64,000 nt of DNA from Prostheceraeus crozeri (taxonomy: Eukaryota > Platyhelminthes > Polycladida > Euryleptidae): positions 1-64,000 of the forward strand of contig CAJQUW010016861.1 in the NCBI GenBank assembly GCA_907163375.1. Direction: 5' to 3'. The notes beneath the pieces were generated by a model that was given only the letters and a program-made list of their open reading frames with translations, was not told where the DNA came from and searched no databases. The first letter of the stretch is position 1; every line of letters starts with the position of its first letter. Position numbers and translations under genes: made by a program. This document shows positions 1-10,800 of this stretch, in pieces.

Positions 1-483
1 TCTGTTCTTAAGGATTTTTGGACAAATTGATGTGTAATATAATGCATTGCTATCATTATAAAGCATATAAAGCATGTAATCATGTAAAAGTATGTATCAT
101 ATGTAGCATATAATCATGTATAATCATATAAAGCATGGCTGCTGGACAATCATTCAAAATACAACTATGGATTGGAAAGCCAAAATTTTACTTAAAAGCG
201 CTTATTAAAAAAGCTAGATTCAAAAGATAACAATAAATTTATGATTCCTTATGATTATTCATTCATAACTTAAGGCAAAGATTATTTTATCAACTATGTT
301 TAGTTAGGCTAAGGCCTATACAAAAACTAACTGAAAAGACAGGCTGCTAACAAAACGGTATTATCATTGATTCACAAGTAAGAACCAGAATATCTCTAAC
401 AGACACGATGCTTAGACATGTAGCACACTGAAACTACATATAAACAAGTCACATTCAATCTAATTTCAATCAAATCTTCTTAT
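1..483. other. Non-coding stretch, nothing recognised
   Basis: AT-rich sequence with runs of a loose repeat (ATGTAATCATGTA-like, about 55-130). I see no reading frame, RNA gene or transposon end that I can support here. Confidence 0.5.
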
Positions 484-1233
484 GATGGAAGCGTCTTTTC
501 AGCGGCATTCCTTTCTGAACGTAGGGCCCAGCAATCACGTAGTCGGAGCACAGATGGGATTTGGAGCCACAGAGATCGCAGTAATTGCTGAAAATGGACA
601 TCCCTATTGCATATTAAAGGCATTTCTAATTAGTGAGTGCATCTTATTAGTCCGAAGAAATGGAGCAGCTCTGAGAATGTCAATTCTCGAAAAGTGTTAT
701 CTGATTGTCCGGCGTGACGATTCGTGGATGGTATCATCACCTCTCTCATGTAGACTTGAGCAAGAAAGTGAAGAAAGAAGTCTAGTTCAGCGAAGTCCGA
801 AAGGGAATCCATATTCAGTCGTGGTCCGTAAGATCGATTTCGTCCTCGTTCTCTAGGATCGATTGTCCATCCTCCTCTAGTCCATTCCTTATCTTGCTCA
901 ACTTCCTCTGCATTTTCACTTTCGATTCCTTAGAGCTTGAAGAAACGTCGGCCTCTCACTGTCCTCACTATCGTCAGAAGAACTTAACTGCAATCCTTTC
1001 CTCCTAAGCCTTGCCCAGGTTACTCTTGCGGAAGAGACTGCTACCATACTATTGACCTTCGCTATCCTTCTCTTATTGCATGGAGGTTCTTGATAATCCT
1101 AAAAAAGAATGAAGTATGGGTTCATATGTTTAGACTAAATTCGTAAATCATTACATCTTACACTTTTCGAATCCTCGAAGTCACTTCCTGCACTTTGAGC
1201 CTCATCATCAACGGAAGATGACGTAGGAGGAAT
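484..1233 (-). pseudogene. piggyBac-type transposase N-terminal remnant, possibly once domesticated
   Basis: Read on the - strand. A 24-codon acidic segment (1233-1162, serine and aspartate rich) ends at a GTAAGA donor. A second segment starts at 1098 after a TTTTTTAG acceptor in matching phase and encodes a basic then acidic stretch (SSSDDSEDSERP). Further down, about 812-630, comes FFLHFLAQVYMREVM followed by STNRHAG and ELTFSELLHFFGLI, the pattern of the start of the piggyBac (DDE_Tnp_1_7) domain: FF..F, TN.YA, then T..EL..F.GI. The segments are not in one frame (a shift near 918 and a stop near 630), so it is a pseudogene. The catalytic aspartates and the C-terminal zinc finger are absent. 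The small intron is typical of a host-domesticated copy, but this is inference. Confidence 0.5.
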
Positions 1234-2288
1234 CTGCAAATTTAAATAGGCCTATAAACGTATAGAAATATTTGCAGCAGTCCTACTTGACTGAGTCGAC
1301 AAATTATGCTGCTATATAAACATTATTAGAATAGAACCAGTAGAATGTATGAAACATGCTGTATGCATGCATTTTTATTATGATTTAATCATATTTATAT
1401 GCCGTATTGTAGGCCTACGACTCGTTTATATGAAAGTGTATGATCAAAATCAATCAAGAAATAAAAAATCAACAAGGCATGTAGAGAGAGAAATTGCCCG
1501 TAGCCTCAATACGGCTCCTTAATTAATACATGTACAACTAATCGTTTGCGTGATAGGCAAATAGGCAAGCAGACGTACAGATTGATGGAATGCGGATGAA
1601 ATCTCATAAACATTTCAATATTAATAATTGTGCATCAAGGTCCTTTGACTTTGCTGCCACCAGGCGAATGGACATATCGCGTTCATCCTTATTAATAACG
1701 AAAGACAGAAATTATATGTAGCAGATCGATAGTCAGCTTAAGCCACTTGCAATACTCGTACAATAGATCAGTTAGTTGCATACGGATGCACATACAAAGT
1801 GTATATACTGTATATGCTCGTAAGTACGGCGTATAGAATGTAGATGGAGCGCTAACTAGTATATCACAAGCTTATGTAGTATATAGAGTAGACAGCATAA
1901 ACGGTCACTAACTGCTTGGGCACATTGCTTTCTTGTGTGAGATCTTATGTACCATATATTTTCTGATACCCATCAGGAAGGTAGCTTGAGTAAGGAACTA
2001 AATCTTTAGGTCCGTCGAAGTATGTTTTTGCAACAGATACCCTATCACCTTTCACCAGAATTTCTTTGCTGCGCTTCTCACTCATGTGGATAAGATTCGA
2101 CGCATATGAGGACACTCACGAACTCACGAATGCTATGATGCCAACATTGCCATGATCGACAGAAGCGAATCACGACAACTTTGGCAGCCAATGAAATTCC
2201 GTTTGTGTCCTTAGGGTAGAGGCGACTTTAGAATACAATACAACCTCGTGGGATCGCTTGGGACAGCCAGGTCAGATTCTGACATTGA
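1234..2288. other. Non-coding host flank
   Basis: No open frame, RNA gene or transposon terminus that I can support. It holds AT-rich sequence with TATATA-type microsatellite patches (about 1800-1820) and leads directly to the target duplication of element 1. Confidence 0.5.
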
Positions 2289-2294
2289 CATGAG
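2289..2294. repeat. Target-site duplication of element 1, left copy (CATGAG)
   Basis: CATGAG lies directly outside the first base of the left inverted repeat, and the same six bases in the same orientation lie directly outside the right one (20232-20237). Six bases is the duplication size made by Polinton integrases. Confidence 0.85.
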
Positions 2295-3380
2295 AGTAGT
2301 AATCCCATCCCAGGCGCAAGTCCAAAATGCGCAACCTCCCTCTGTCCGGCAGGTGAGGGAGTTCGCCAAGGATGTGTTGGGAGGAATGGGTCCGAGAGGA
2401 GGAAACGGGTCCCCCACCCTGGAAGGAAGGCAGGAGTTTTCGGGTAAGGGTTGGGAAGGAAGGTGATGTGTGAGGGATAGAGTTAGAAAGGGGTGGGTGT
2501 TGATGGTGTTTGGGATGAGAAACGTTAGAAATCGTCATGAAGGAGGGTTTGGATTGGAAAGTGGAGTTCAGATGTGGAATCTGAGTGAAATGTTGGTTGG
2601 GGAAGGATGGAAGGAGGAGCAGCAAGGGGTAGAATCTGTGAAAACGTCAGAGTTGAAAAAGTCAGGTTTTGGGATGAGAAAGTCCATTTTTCGGTATGAA
2701 GGAGGTCCCGGATGGGAAAACGGAGTGCAAATTCGGACGTTTTGGCCACTTTTGGGTCTAGGAACGTCTTCCCAACTCAATCGGAGAAAAAAAGTTCTAA
2801 CCCCCCTCCCCTCCTACCAAACTTCCAACTTTGGTTGTAGACATCGTAGAAAGTCGTGCAATAGCTCATTTGAAAGCTAAGAGTGAGAAAAATGCAGTGG
2901 AAAGCTCAGTTTGGACTAATTTTCTTGACTTGAGGGAGGAAAATGGCAGGAAAACGTCAGAGTTGAAAAAGTCAGGTTTTGGAGGTTTTGGGATGAGAAA
3001 GTCCATTTTTCGGTATGAAGGAGGTCTCGGATGGGAAAACGGAGTGCAAATTCGGACGTTTTGGCCACTTTTGGGTCTAGGAACGTCTTCCCAACTCAAT
3101 CGGAGAGAAAAAGTTCTGACCCCCCCCTCGGCAACGATCTTCCAACTTTGGTGTTAGAAATCGTAGAAAGTCGTGCAATAGCTCATTTGAAAGCTGGGAG
3201 TGAGAAAAATTCAGTGGAAAACATGGCTTGTTCGTATCTGCGTTCGTTTAGAGGTGAGACTTTATTGAAATTTTGGACATTGACGAAAAAAACGACAGAG
3301 TTAGAATTTTTATGAAAATCGCTCTAGCGGGTGAAGCAAGCCTCGGACGGGAAATCAGAGACCAGATTTGGAATCAGCGT
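2295..3380. repeat. Left terminal inverted repeat of element 1
   Basis: It matches the reverse complement of 19457-20231 from the AGTAGTAATCC terminus to an inner edge at GGAATCAGCGT. This arm is about 310 bp longer than the right arm because of an internal direct duplication. Its + strand is purine-rich with long G runs, and it is open in several frames on both strands without any domain, so I do not call genes in it. Confidence 0.9.
2641..3225. repeat. Direct duplication inside the left arm of element 1
   Basis: A block starting AAAACGTCAGAGTTG at 2641 recurs at 2951, an offset of about 310 bp, with high similarity through the AAGTCGTGCAATAGCTC segment. The right arm holds only one copy, so the duplication arose in the left arm or was lost from the right. 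Confidence 0.85.
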
Positions 3381-3444
3381 CAAATTTGTAACAAATAATG
3401 TTCTGACCCCCCCTGCATGGATTACCGATTGCATATTCACAGAG

Positions 3445-3501
3445 TATATAAGAACGTGATCGGGAGAGGAATTTCACTAAGTTGAGAAACTGACTACAGG
3501 T
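3445..3501 (+). promoter_or_regulatory. TATA box, short leader exon and splice donor (module 1)
   Basis: TATATAAG at 3445-3452 is followed about 48 bp later by CTACAG|GTAAGT (donor GT at 3500). The same layout recurs at 4290 and 7340. The transcript it drives is not clear, since about 800 bp of sequence without a strong gene follows. Confidence 0.55.
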
Positions 3502-3719
3502 AAGTCGTTTCTCTTGAGTTCCGATATCGGACTTCTGACTTTCCATTGCTGATGTCAGCTAAGGTGTCAGACTTATAGGTTAGTCAGTATAGCATGACTG
3601 ACCATTTGATGATAGTAGGCCCAGATCTGCAAACGGCTATAACTTTGCTTCTACAAGTCCTTTAGACTTGATTCAAAAAACATTCGACAGCTCTTGCTGT
3701 GCTGTAGGTGACAGACTAC

Positions 3720-4010
3720 TTATAAACGTTTTATGAGTAGTACTAGAATTTTGAAAAATTTAAATTCATATTTAATGATAATAGAGTTTTTGAATAAAAA
3801 GCAGTCGTTTATGAGTCTCTGTGACTTGGGTCGTTTCCTCCTGTAAATAACTCCACCGGTTTTCATGTCAAAACTGGGGCCCGGATACCAACACAGTGAT
3901 ATGACGCACGCTCTGTCCGCTCGAAGTTGGATTTGTGGGTCGAGGCCTTGGAGCTGGGATAAAATCCCCTCTGAGTAATGCCTTAACGGATTCAAAAGCT
4001 TAACACCCAA
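3720..4010 (-). CDS. Hypothetical short reading frame, element 1
   Basis: A 96-codon open frame read on the - strand, with a mixed-composition N-terminal part (about residues 1-70) and a hydrophobic, lysine and phenylalanine rich tail that looks non-coding. No domain recognised. It lies between two + strand promoter modules and has no obvious TATA box of its own. It may be chance; the surrounding 3380-4290 holds nothing else I can name. Confidence 0.2.
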   Translation of the reverse strand: MGVKLLNPLRHYSEGILSQLQGLDPQIQLRADRACVISLCWYPGPSFDMKTGGVIYRRKRPKSQRLINDCFLFKNSIIIKYEFKFFKILVLLIKRL

Positions 4011-4289
4011 GCGGTTGCTGGCTTGCTATCAGGCCTTCTTCGTCTAGCCTCAGTAACTCAGGCTTGTCAACGTCTATCGTTTGTCATTGTAACTTGGTAA
4101 AAATGGGACGATTGCTGCAGGTATTGACGTCAAACCTTTTCGCGTCATAGGGGAATCCGTCTTTGTGTTGGGAGTTGGTAACGGAAAGCACGGTGACTGC
4201 CCATGCCCATACATAGTAAAACTGCTGTTGTCAAGTCAAAAGCATGACCAAATAAGGAAGGTCTGAATCATGGCTTTGTGCTCCCTGGG

Positions 4290-4349
4290 TATATAAACCG
4301 CGACTTTTCTCTAGTCTTCACTCCTGTTTCAAGTTGCAAGACGAACTGT
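4290..4349 (+). promoter_or_regulatory. TATA box, leader exon and splice donor (module 2)
   Basis: TATATAAA at 4290-4297, then about 50 bp to ACGAACT|GTGAGT (donor at 4348). A matching acceptor TTTACAG ends at 4526, eight bases before an ATG at 4534, so this is the likely promoter and leader intron of the coiled-coil gene. Confidence 0.65.
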
Positions 4350-4526
4350 GAGTGCTCTGACAAGGTTTGCTATCAAACTTTGGGATTTAGGATAAAGCTA
4401 GGAATCATACTCTTTAAATTTGGTTGACGATTTTATTTCAACGTTTGCTATCAAATGTCTTTCAATGCATATCAGCAAGTAGTATCCTATAAACACTTGC
4501 TATCAAATTTTACTCTATCTTTACAG
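4348..4526 (+). other. Leader intron carrying repeated TTGCTATCAA motifs
   Basis: GT-AG intron of about 180 bp. It contains TTGCTATCAA at 4367, 4445 and 4497; TTGCTATCA also occurs at 4023. The leader intron of the polymerase transcript holds the same motif at 7428 and 7451 and a one-base variant at 7407. Confidence 0.6.
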
Positions 4527-4533
4527 AATTATC

Positions 4534-5936
4534 ATGACTAAGCAGTGCAATGCTAGAATGCTGGTTGGAAAATGCAGCTGTGGCCGCATCGCACGAGGCA
4601 GCGATCTTAAGAAACATCTAAAAGCTAAAGAGGGGACGATGAGCCCATAATGAGGGACCATGAGAGGAAAGTGATGTTGAGGTTGTGTGTGTCTTGTCGG
4701 ATATGTGCGATGGGGAATGAGGCAGAGTTTATGAAGGCGCATTTGCAGTGTGAGACTGGGAACATCGGAGAGAAGGGGTTTAAGTCGTGGTTTGAGGGAA
4801 TATTGTTGGCAATGGAGGAGAATGATAAGGATGTAGCTTCGATTGCGAAGGGGATGGCTGAGAAGAGTGATGAGGATACGACTGAGGAAGTGGAGTTGAG
4901 AGCGGAAATTAGGAAGACTGATTAGGTTGATTTGGATGCGGTGATGGAAAATTTGTTTGGGGATATAGCGGATTTGAAGGAAGAGTGCAGTGGGAGGCAC
5001 AGGAAAAGAAAGACAGGGAGGAAGTTGTTGAGCCTGTAGCGACATCATCGCCTAGGAAAGAGGTGCATGATATGGAGGCGTTTGTGAGGTTGAAGGATCG
5101 CATGATGGATAAGGAGAGTGTAAATAGAAAAGTTTTGAAAGAGAATGAAAAGCTGAAGGCTAAGGTTGAGGGTATGAAGGTGATGAGAGAGGAGTTGGAG
5201 GAGATGCAAGTGAAGGAGCAGGAGTGAATGAAGGAAAGGAGTGGTATGATGAAGCGAGTGAAGGCGGTTGAGGGCTTAGAGTCGGAGTTGATGCGTGAGA
5301 AGAATGAGGTGGAGCGCATGCGAGGTGTGGTGGAGGAAGTGAAAGAGACGAAGGTGATCAACAGGCGGTTTGTTGTCGGAAGTGGAGCGATTGCATGAGC
5401 GTGAGAAGTGTACAAAAAGAAGAGTGTATGAAGTCCATCTTCCCCTCTTTGAAAATAATGTGTGCGATGGCCCATCCATTACAAGCGACCCAAATCAAAC
5501 ACAACAATGCTACGAGGGCGACGGAGTCCGATGTCTCCATATGAGTATGGACATTACCGGTCAGCTTGAAGATTTCTTCGTCCGAAAAATTCGAAAGAGG
5601 TTGCCCAGTAAGTTTCCTCAACATGATCATTTCCTTGCCGCCTCTAATCTCCTATTCTTTTTCTTTCAGAGTTTTTGCAGAAGTGAGAGTGTCGGTGGAC
5701 GGAGAACGACCCATGGGCTCTTTTAAGGGCCAACCTTCTAATGCAGCTAAAGCGGTCCCAAGCCCGCCACATATCTGCGGATATGGAATGCAGAGGGGAA
5801 GAAAAATGGTGAATGGAATGAAGGGAGGACATTCATGCGCCACACGCAACACATCACAAACTTCTCTCTTCGCTAGTGAACAAGCTCTTGTCAGTGTCGT
5901 ACAAAAGTTTTACTGCAGCACAGGTTGATGTATAGT
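4534..5936 (+). pseudogene. Coiled-coil protein gene of element 1, broken
   Basis: The start ATG at 4534 follows the leader intron. The first residues hold a cysteine and histidine cluster (CNARMLVGKCSCG ... LKKHL) that could bind zinc. The body is rich in E, K, R and M with long charged helices and no proline, typical of a coiled coil (about 4650-5390). A GT-AG intron near the 3' end (donor about 5608, acceptor about 5670) leads to a last segment. No family recognised; a structural or nucleic-acid-binding role is possible but unproven. As part of a virus-like fossil it is broken in a few places. Confidence 0.5.
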
Positions 5937-6530
5937 TAAAAAGTTTGATCATGACGTTTATTCATAAGTCTAGTCAGAAACTTTATCATGTTGTACAAAG
6001 GTTTTACTGCAGCACAGGTTGATGTATAGTTAGAAAAGTTTGATCATGATGTTTTATGAAACACACGTGTTATGAAATGTAAGCGCTAGTGTAGTCAAAT
6101 AATTTTACTACGACGCACGTTTGTAAAAGTAAAGTTTGATCATGACGTTTATTCGTGAGTGTCGTCAGAAAGTGTATCATGGTTTGTAGAAGCAAAGTTA
6201 GTGTAGTCAAATATTATTACCGCGACACCCGTTTGAGAAAGTAAAGTTTGATCATGACGTTTATTCGTGAGTGTCGTCAGAAAATGTATCATGGTTTGTA
6301 AAAGTTTTACTGCAACACAGGTTGATGTATAGTTAGAAAAGTTTGATCATGACGTTTCATGAAACACACATGTCATGAAATGCAGGCGTTAGTGTAGTCA
6401 ACTAGTTTTTTTTACCGCGACGCACGTTTGTGAAAATAAAGTTTAATCATCAAATTTGTATGACTGACCGAACTCATCACAGCACTAGAAAGTTTTATCG
6501 AAAAGGTTTTACTGCACAGTGTAGATTGTC
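5937..6530. repeat. Tandem repeat block between convergent gene ends
   Basis: Imperfect repeats of units such as GTTTTACTGCAGCACAGG, GTTTGATCATGACGTTTA and TTCGTGAGTGTCGTCAGAAA, with a period near 110-130 bp. They lie between the 3' end of the + strand coiled-coil gene and the 3' end of the - strand gene at 6751. One unit carries an AATAAAG poly(A)-type signal. Confidence 0.75.
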
Positions 6531-6750
6531 TTGCAACTTACTTTCAGTGTTAGAAAGTTTTATTGGAGACAGTTGTCAAATGTTTCCCTATTAGAAAATT
6601 CAAACTCCATAACTGTTAGATTTACTTCATCGGGTTTACTAAAAGCAGTTTTCCACTGCAGTAAGACTGAGAGTTTAGAATGTTATATGAAAACAGTGTT
6701 CACCACAGCGCTAGAAAGTTTAGCACAACACAAGTGTCATGAGAAACACT

Positions 6751-7200
6751 TTATTTGGTCTTTGATTTAACATCATTGAAACCCACTTTACTAATAGCAA
6801 TGACAATATGGTTTATTTTATTCAGAAGCAAATGATCGCCGTAACCATGAAAGTTGTCCATCCGAGAAATAGTCTTCCACAGATGTCGTGTATAAAACTC
6901 AGAAGCATCAGTAACATATTCTTGTCCATAGGAAGGAAATTGAAAATCAACACTTTCCGCTACTTCACCTTGTGGAAAATGAATGTAATTGTCATGTGCA
7001 ATTAAGTGAGCCTTGATGAGACTGTCTTTGAAATAAGATATCAACTCCGTAAATATTTTTCGTGTGTAGTCTAAACATGCTTCCAATTCTGTCTCCTCCC
7101 TTTGAAACTCAAGGATGTAATCTTGTATCAAGCCTCCGAAGCACTCTTGATGAAAACGAATCGTGCAATCATGTTTCAATGTATTTACTTCAGGTGCCAT
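6751..7200 (-). CDS. Stand-alone copy of the polymerase N-terminal domain (copy A)
   Basis: 149 codons, start ATG at 7200, uninterrupted. The pattern is F...GLIQDYILEF near residue 22-31, then a long helical region, a KAHLIAHDNYI strand, QFPSYGQE near 91, a WKTISRMDNFHGYGDHLLL helix and a final NKINHIVIAIS strand. The same order appears at 16099-16545, 18988-19400 and in the polymerase region at about 9170-9560. Function unknown; in the polymerase it lies ahead of the exonuclease, so a replication or protein-priming role is a guess. It is divergent from the polymerase transcript, whose TATA box is 140 bp away. Confidence 0.65.
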   Translation of the reverse strand: MAPEVNTLKHDCTIRFHQECFGGLIQDYILEFQREETELEACLDYTRKIFTELISYFKDSLIKAHLIAHDNYIHFPQGEVAESVDFQFPSYGQEYVTDASEFYTRHLWKTISRMDNFHGYGDHLLLNKINHIVIAISKVGFNDVKSKTK

Positions 7201-7339
7201 GGTTGAGTCTATTGCTAAACATCATGTTTGCCTAACACGATTTCAAGAACGCGTTACAAATGTGCGTGCGCACATCGGGAAGTCTAGCTCGTCTGTGATT
7301 AGACGACAGGTCTCATACATTCACCGCTTAGGAAAATCT

Positions 7340-7390
7340 TATAAAAGGCAGTGCACCAGCTCTGCTCTTCACATTTATCTTTCACAAGGT
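7340..7390 (+). promoter_or_regulatory. TATA box, leader exon and splice donor (module 3, polymerase transcript)
   Basis: TATAAAAG at 7340-7347, then a short leader ending TTCACAAG|GTGAGT (donor at 7389). A good acceptor (CCTTTTCAG, ending 7795) lies 43 bp before the ATG at 7839. The intron between holds TTGCTATCA motifs. Confidence 0.7.
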
Positions 7391-7838
7391 GAGTGTCGGT
7401 GAGCTCCTGCTATCAGGTTGTTTTGACTTGCTATCAAGTTGAATAGTCTCTTGCTATCACATCTTCTGCTCATAAAACATATCATCGCTGTAATACCTCC
7501 TTTGCTCGAGCGTTCCTTCGGGACGGCGGGTACTGCCGTAGAGGGATTGCGTTGCACGGGTTGTTCGTCGTTTGTTAGACCGAAACCTCTGAGCCGTTGC
7601 TCATGTTGGGCGTTCGACTTCATACTCAACGTGATGTTTTCTCTCGCCAGGTCAGAGTACTTCAGCCATTCGACAAAGGTTAGTCTTTATGATATGGAGT
7701 AGAGTGAAATGTAATTCATTAGATGTCACTTCAATGATTGTTCCCATGATAAACGTTGACTAGGCAAATGAAACGATTCTCATTTTCCTTTTCAGTGATT
7801 GAAGTTTAGCAATTAATCCACTACATCCTACCAAGAAA

Positions 7839-10800
7839 ATGGAATTCAACAAAGTTGAAAATTACCGCATTGCTGCTGAGATGGAGAAGGCCATCATCGA
7901 GCAATGTAAGTATTTGTATCAAGATTGACTCTATTACTAACATCATTAGGGTAGTCATCCTCATTAAACTCAAGAGCCCTTCCCTTATTTTGTTCATGTT
8001 TAAACCGAATCCAAATTTACCTCCGCTCATCTTTGCTGTCATTCTTTTTCAGTGCATGAATGCATTCGTAATGGGGAACCCGTCCCCCAAGGAGCAATCG
8101 GGCAAGCTTACGAGCGGCTTGGAAAGTGTAAGTACCCTCACCTATGAGAGTTGGAATGTCATGTTTTAGCACTTCTGTATTCGTATAGCTTGCTCTCCAT
8201 CATTGTTGTCTCCGCAACCTCTAATCTCATCTCTTTTTCCTCTCTACAGACTTGGCGAATATGAAGAAGTGGGAGGAAGCCGCGAGGCGGAGATTTAATG
8301 ACGAATTTCCGGCCCTACCTTCCCGCTCCACCACCACTACCAACCAAACAACTCCCTACCATCCATCAACCTCGGCCATTGTCCAACCTCCACCGTCGCC
8401 AGCACCGGTACCTGTGCCTGTCCCTGCTCCCCGTCACCACATCCCTCCGACACCGAAGCCAAGGACCCTTCCACCTTCGACCCGTGTCCCACTCCTACCT
8501 CCTCCGCGTCCATCGGTGTTGCCGGAGTTGCAGTCCTTAGATGGTAAGTATCCGTGATTGGGAAAAGGGGGATAAGACTTCAAACTTGAAATGTTGATCA
8601 TGTTACTAATCTCTTTTCTCTTTTTCTCAACAGATCTGGCGGCCTACCTCCTGGACGGCGACGTTCCCTCCCGTCCCATCATCCCTGCATCGCCACCACC
8701 ACCTGCAGCGGTCGACCTCCCTCTCCTCTCCGTCAAGTCGGTGGAGAGACTGTTGGAGGAACAGGAGTTAGAGATAGTCGGAGAGGAGAGGGAGATGGAA
8801 GTCGAAGAGGAGAACATTCGATGCCAACGGTGTCTGATCTGATGCCTTCGCCTCAGCCTACAATGTGAGACGTCACACCGCTGGTCATGCCTGCAGGGGA
8901 GGAAAGCGTCGACCCATCCCTCAACGGCCCAAGTGTGAAGGTTGTGGACGCACGTTCTACAACAGCACCAACTTGCGAGTCCACATCGAAGGCGGTTCCT
9001 GTGGCAGTGTGAGGCAACCACCAACGTCATCAGGTGGGAAGCATGCTTCATCGCACGTCGGCTTTTCCTGTTTTTCGTGTCAGAAGACCTTTCCTACAGA
9101 GTTTGTTCTTTCTTCGCACACACTCTGTCACACACATTCCACTGAGCTTTACACAGACAACAGCGTCACTCTAAAACTGAGCAAGTTTTCCCTTGAGAGG
9201 CTCATTCGCGACTATGAGTTAGAAAGCTCTGAAGCTGTTCAAGACATTCGTCCTTTCTTGATGAATAAAATAGGCTTAATTCATCAAATGTTGGCGAGAT
9301 TAGATAGATTTTTACTTAAGGGCATGTTCTATCTCACTGCTCGTTTCAATAAGGTAGACAGTAGCACGGGAGAAGTAGAGTCAACTGTGACCATTAGGAT
9401 AGCCTCCTGTGCTGCTGATCTCATAGGTGATGTAAACGAGTGGATAGAGAGACATGCGACCTATCTCAACAGCAACTTAAATAAACTGAATGAAAGAGAC
9501 AGCGGTCTGGTCTTTGATGGGATAGAGAAGGTAGACATCAAAATCAATCTTTTAGAAAATTTTCAAGGGAGTGGTTGTTTCACCCTCCCCAAAGCACTGG
9601 CTGACAAAAAGGCTGTCATCAATGTAGAGTGTCAGTCCCAAAGTTTCAAGTATGCCGTCCTCTCCATTCTTCACTATAATGGTGTAGGTATGCATCGTCA
9701 AAAAGTCACCAAGTATTGTGAATGGGAGGATGAGCTTAAGTTTGACGGGTTAGATGTCAACACATTAGATTTTAAAGGCATCGCCCAATTTGAAAAATTG
9801 AATAACATCAAGATTGTCGTCCATCTCTGGGAAAAAGGTCTGAAGGGCGTTAGCTATAATAATCGCCAAAGTAACTTCGACCGGGTTGTCAATCTCCTCC
9901 TAGTCTATAGCGACAACCACCCACAATGGCATTATTGTGGCATTCCTAAAATTTCAAAGTTATACCATCATCAAGCAACCTATAGGGATAATTTCTACTA
10001 CTGTGATCGCTGCACACGGCGTTTCACATCTAAACCATATTTTGAACAGCATTACGAGTGGTGCTCTCGGGGTAAACTTCAAATGAAAGTCATGCCCAAA
10101 GATAAATTTTACAGGTATGAAGAAAACGGCAATGAGCTCAGTCCCATATGTACCATCTATGCGGACATTGAATGTTATATTGAACAAGAAGATCTAAGTC
10201 ATGAGCCAGCAGCCATTGCCTGTTATGAAGTTTGGCATCCATATTATAGGAACCAAAATAAAGTGCATGTGTGGCAAGGCGAGGAGTGCGTTAAAAACGT
10301 CCTCAACTTTTTAGATAGAAAAGCCCGTTTTCATCAACGCTATGAAACGGAGCTCACTAGGAAACCCATGTGCTTCACAGAAGCCGATAAAATCAAGTTT
10401 GATAGAACCACGGAATGTCCCCATTGCTGTTCATCCTTTGATGATCAGCAACATAAGAAAGTGAGGGACCATTGCCATCTCAGTGGTAAATTTAGGTCTA
10501 CCTTATGCAGTAAATGCAATATGAAACTTAGCCTCAAACGGCGAACGCTCCCCGTCATCTTTCATAACTTAAAATGTTATGATGCTCACATCATCATTCG
10601 CCATGGATTCGGTAAAATGAAATCCTGGTCATCCAAAGTGATTGCACAAAGTAAGAAAAAATTTATGTGCATTACTGCTAAATTCCAAGTCGATAAGACG
10701 AAGGAGGGGAAGCCTGTCTACTATGACATAAAGTTTCTAGACAGTTTCCAGTTTATGTCTTCTTCCTCTGCCGCGTTGGCTAATAATTAGAAACACTTCC

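Noticed and set aside
2298-3315. Several overlapping open frames in the left arm of element 1 (and their mirror at 19542-20307)
   Set aside because: Both strands are open in several frames because of purine-biased repeat sequence; no domain, and the frames are copies in both arms.
4521-5479. Long serine/threonine and leucine rich frames on the - strand
   Set aside because: Antisense shadow of the coiled-coil gene; composition is the complement of its GAG/AAG codons.
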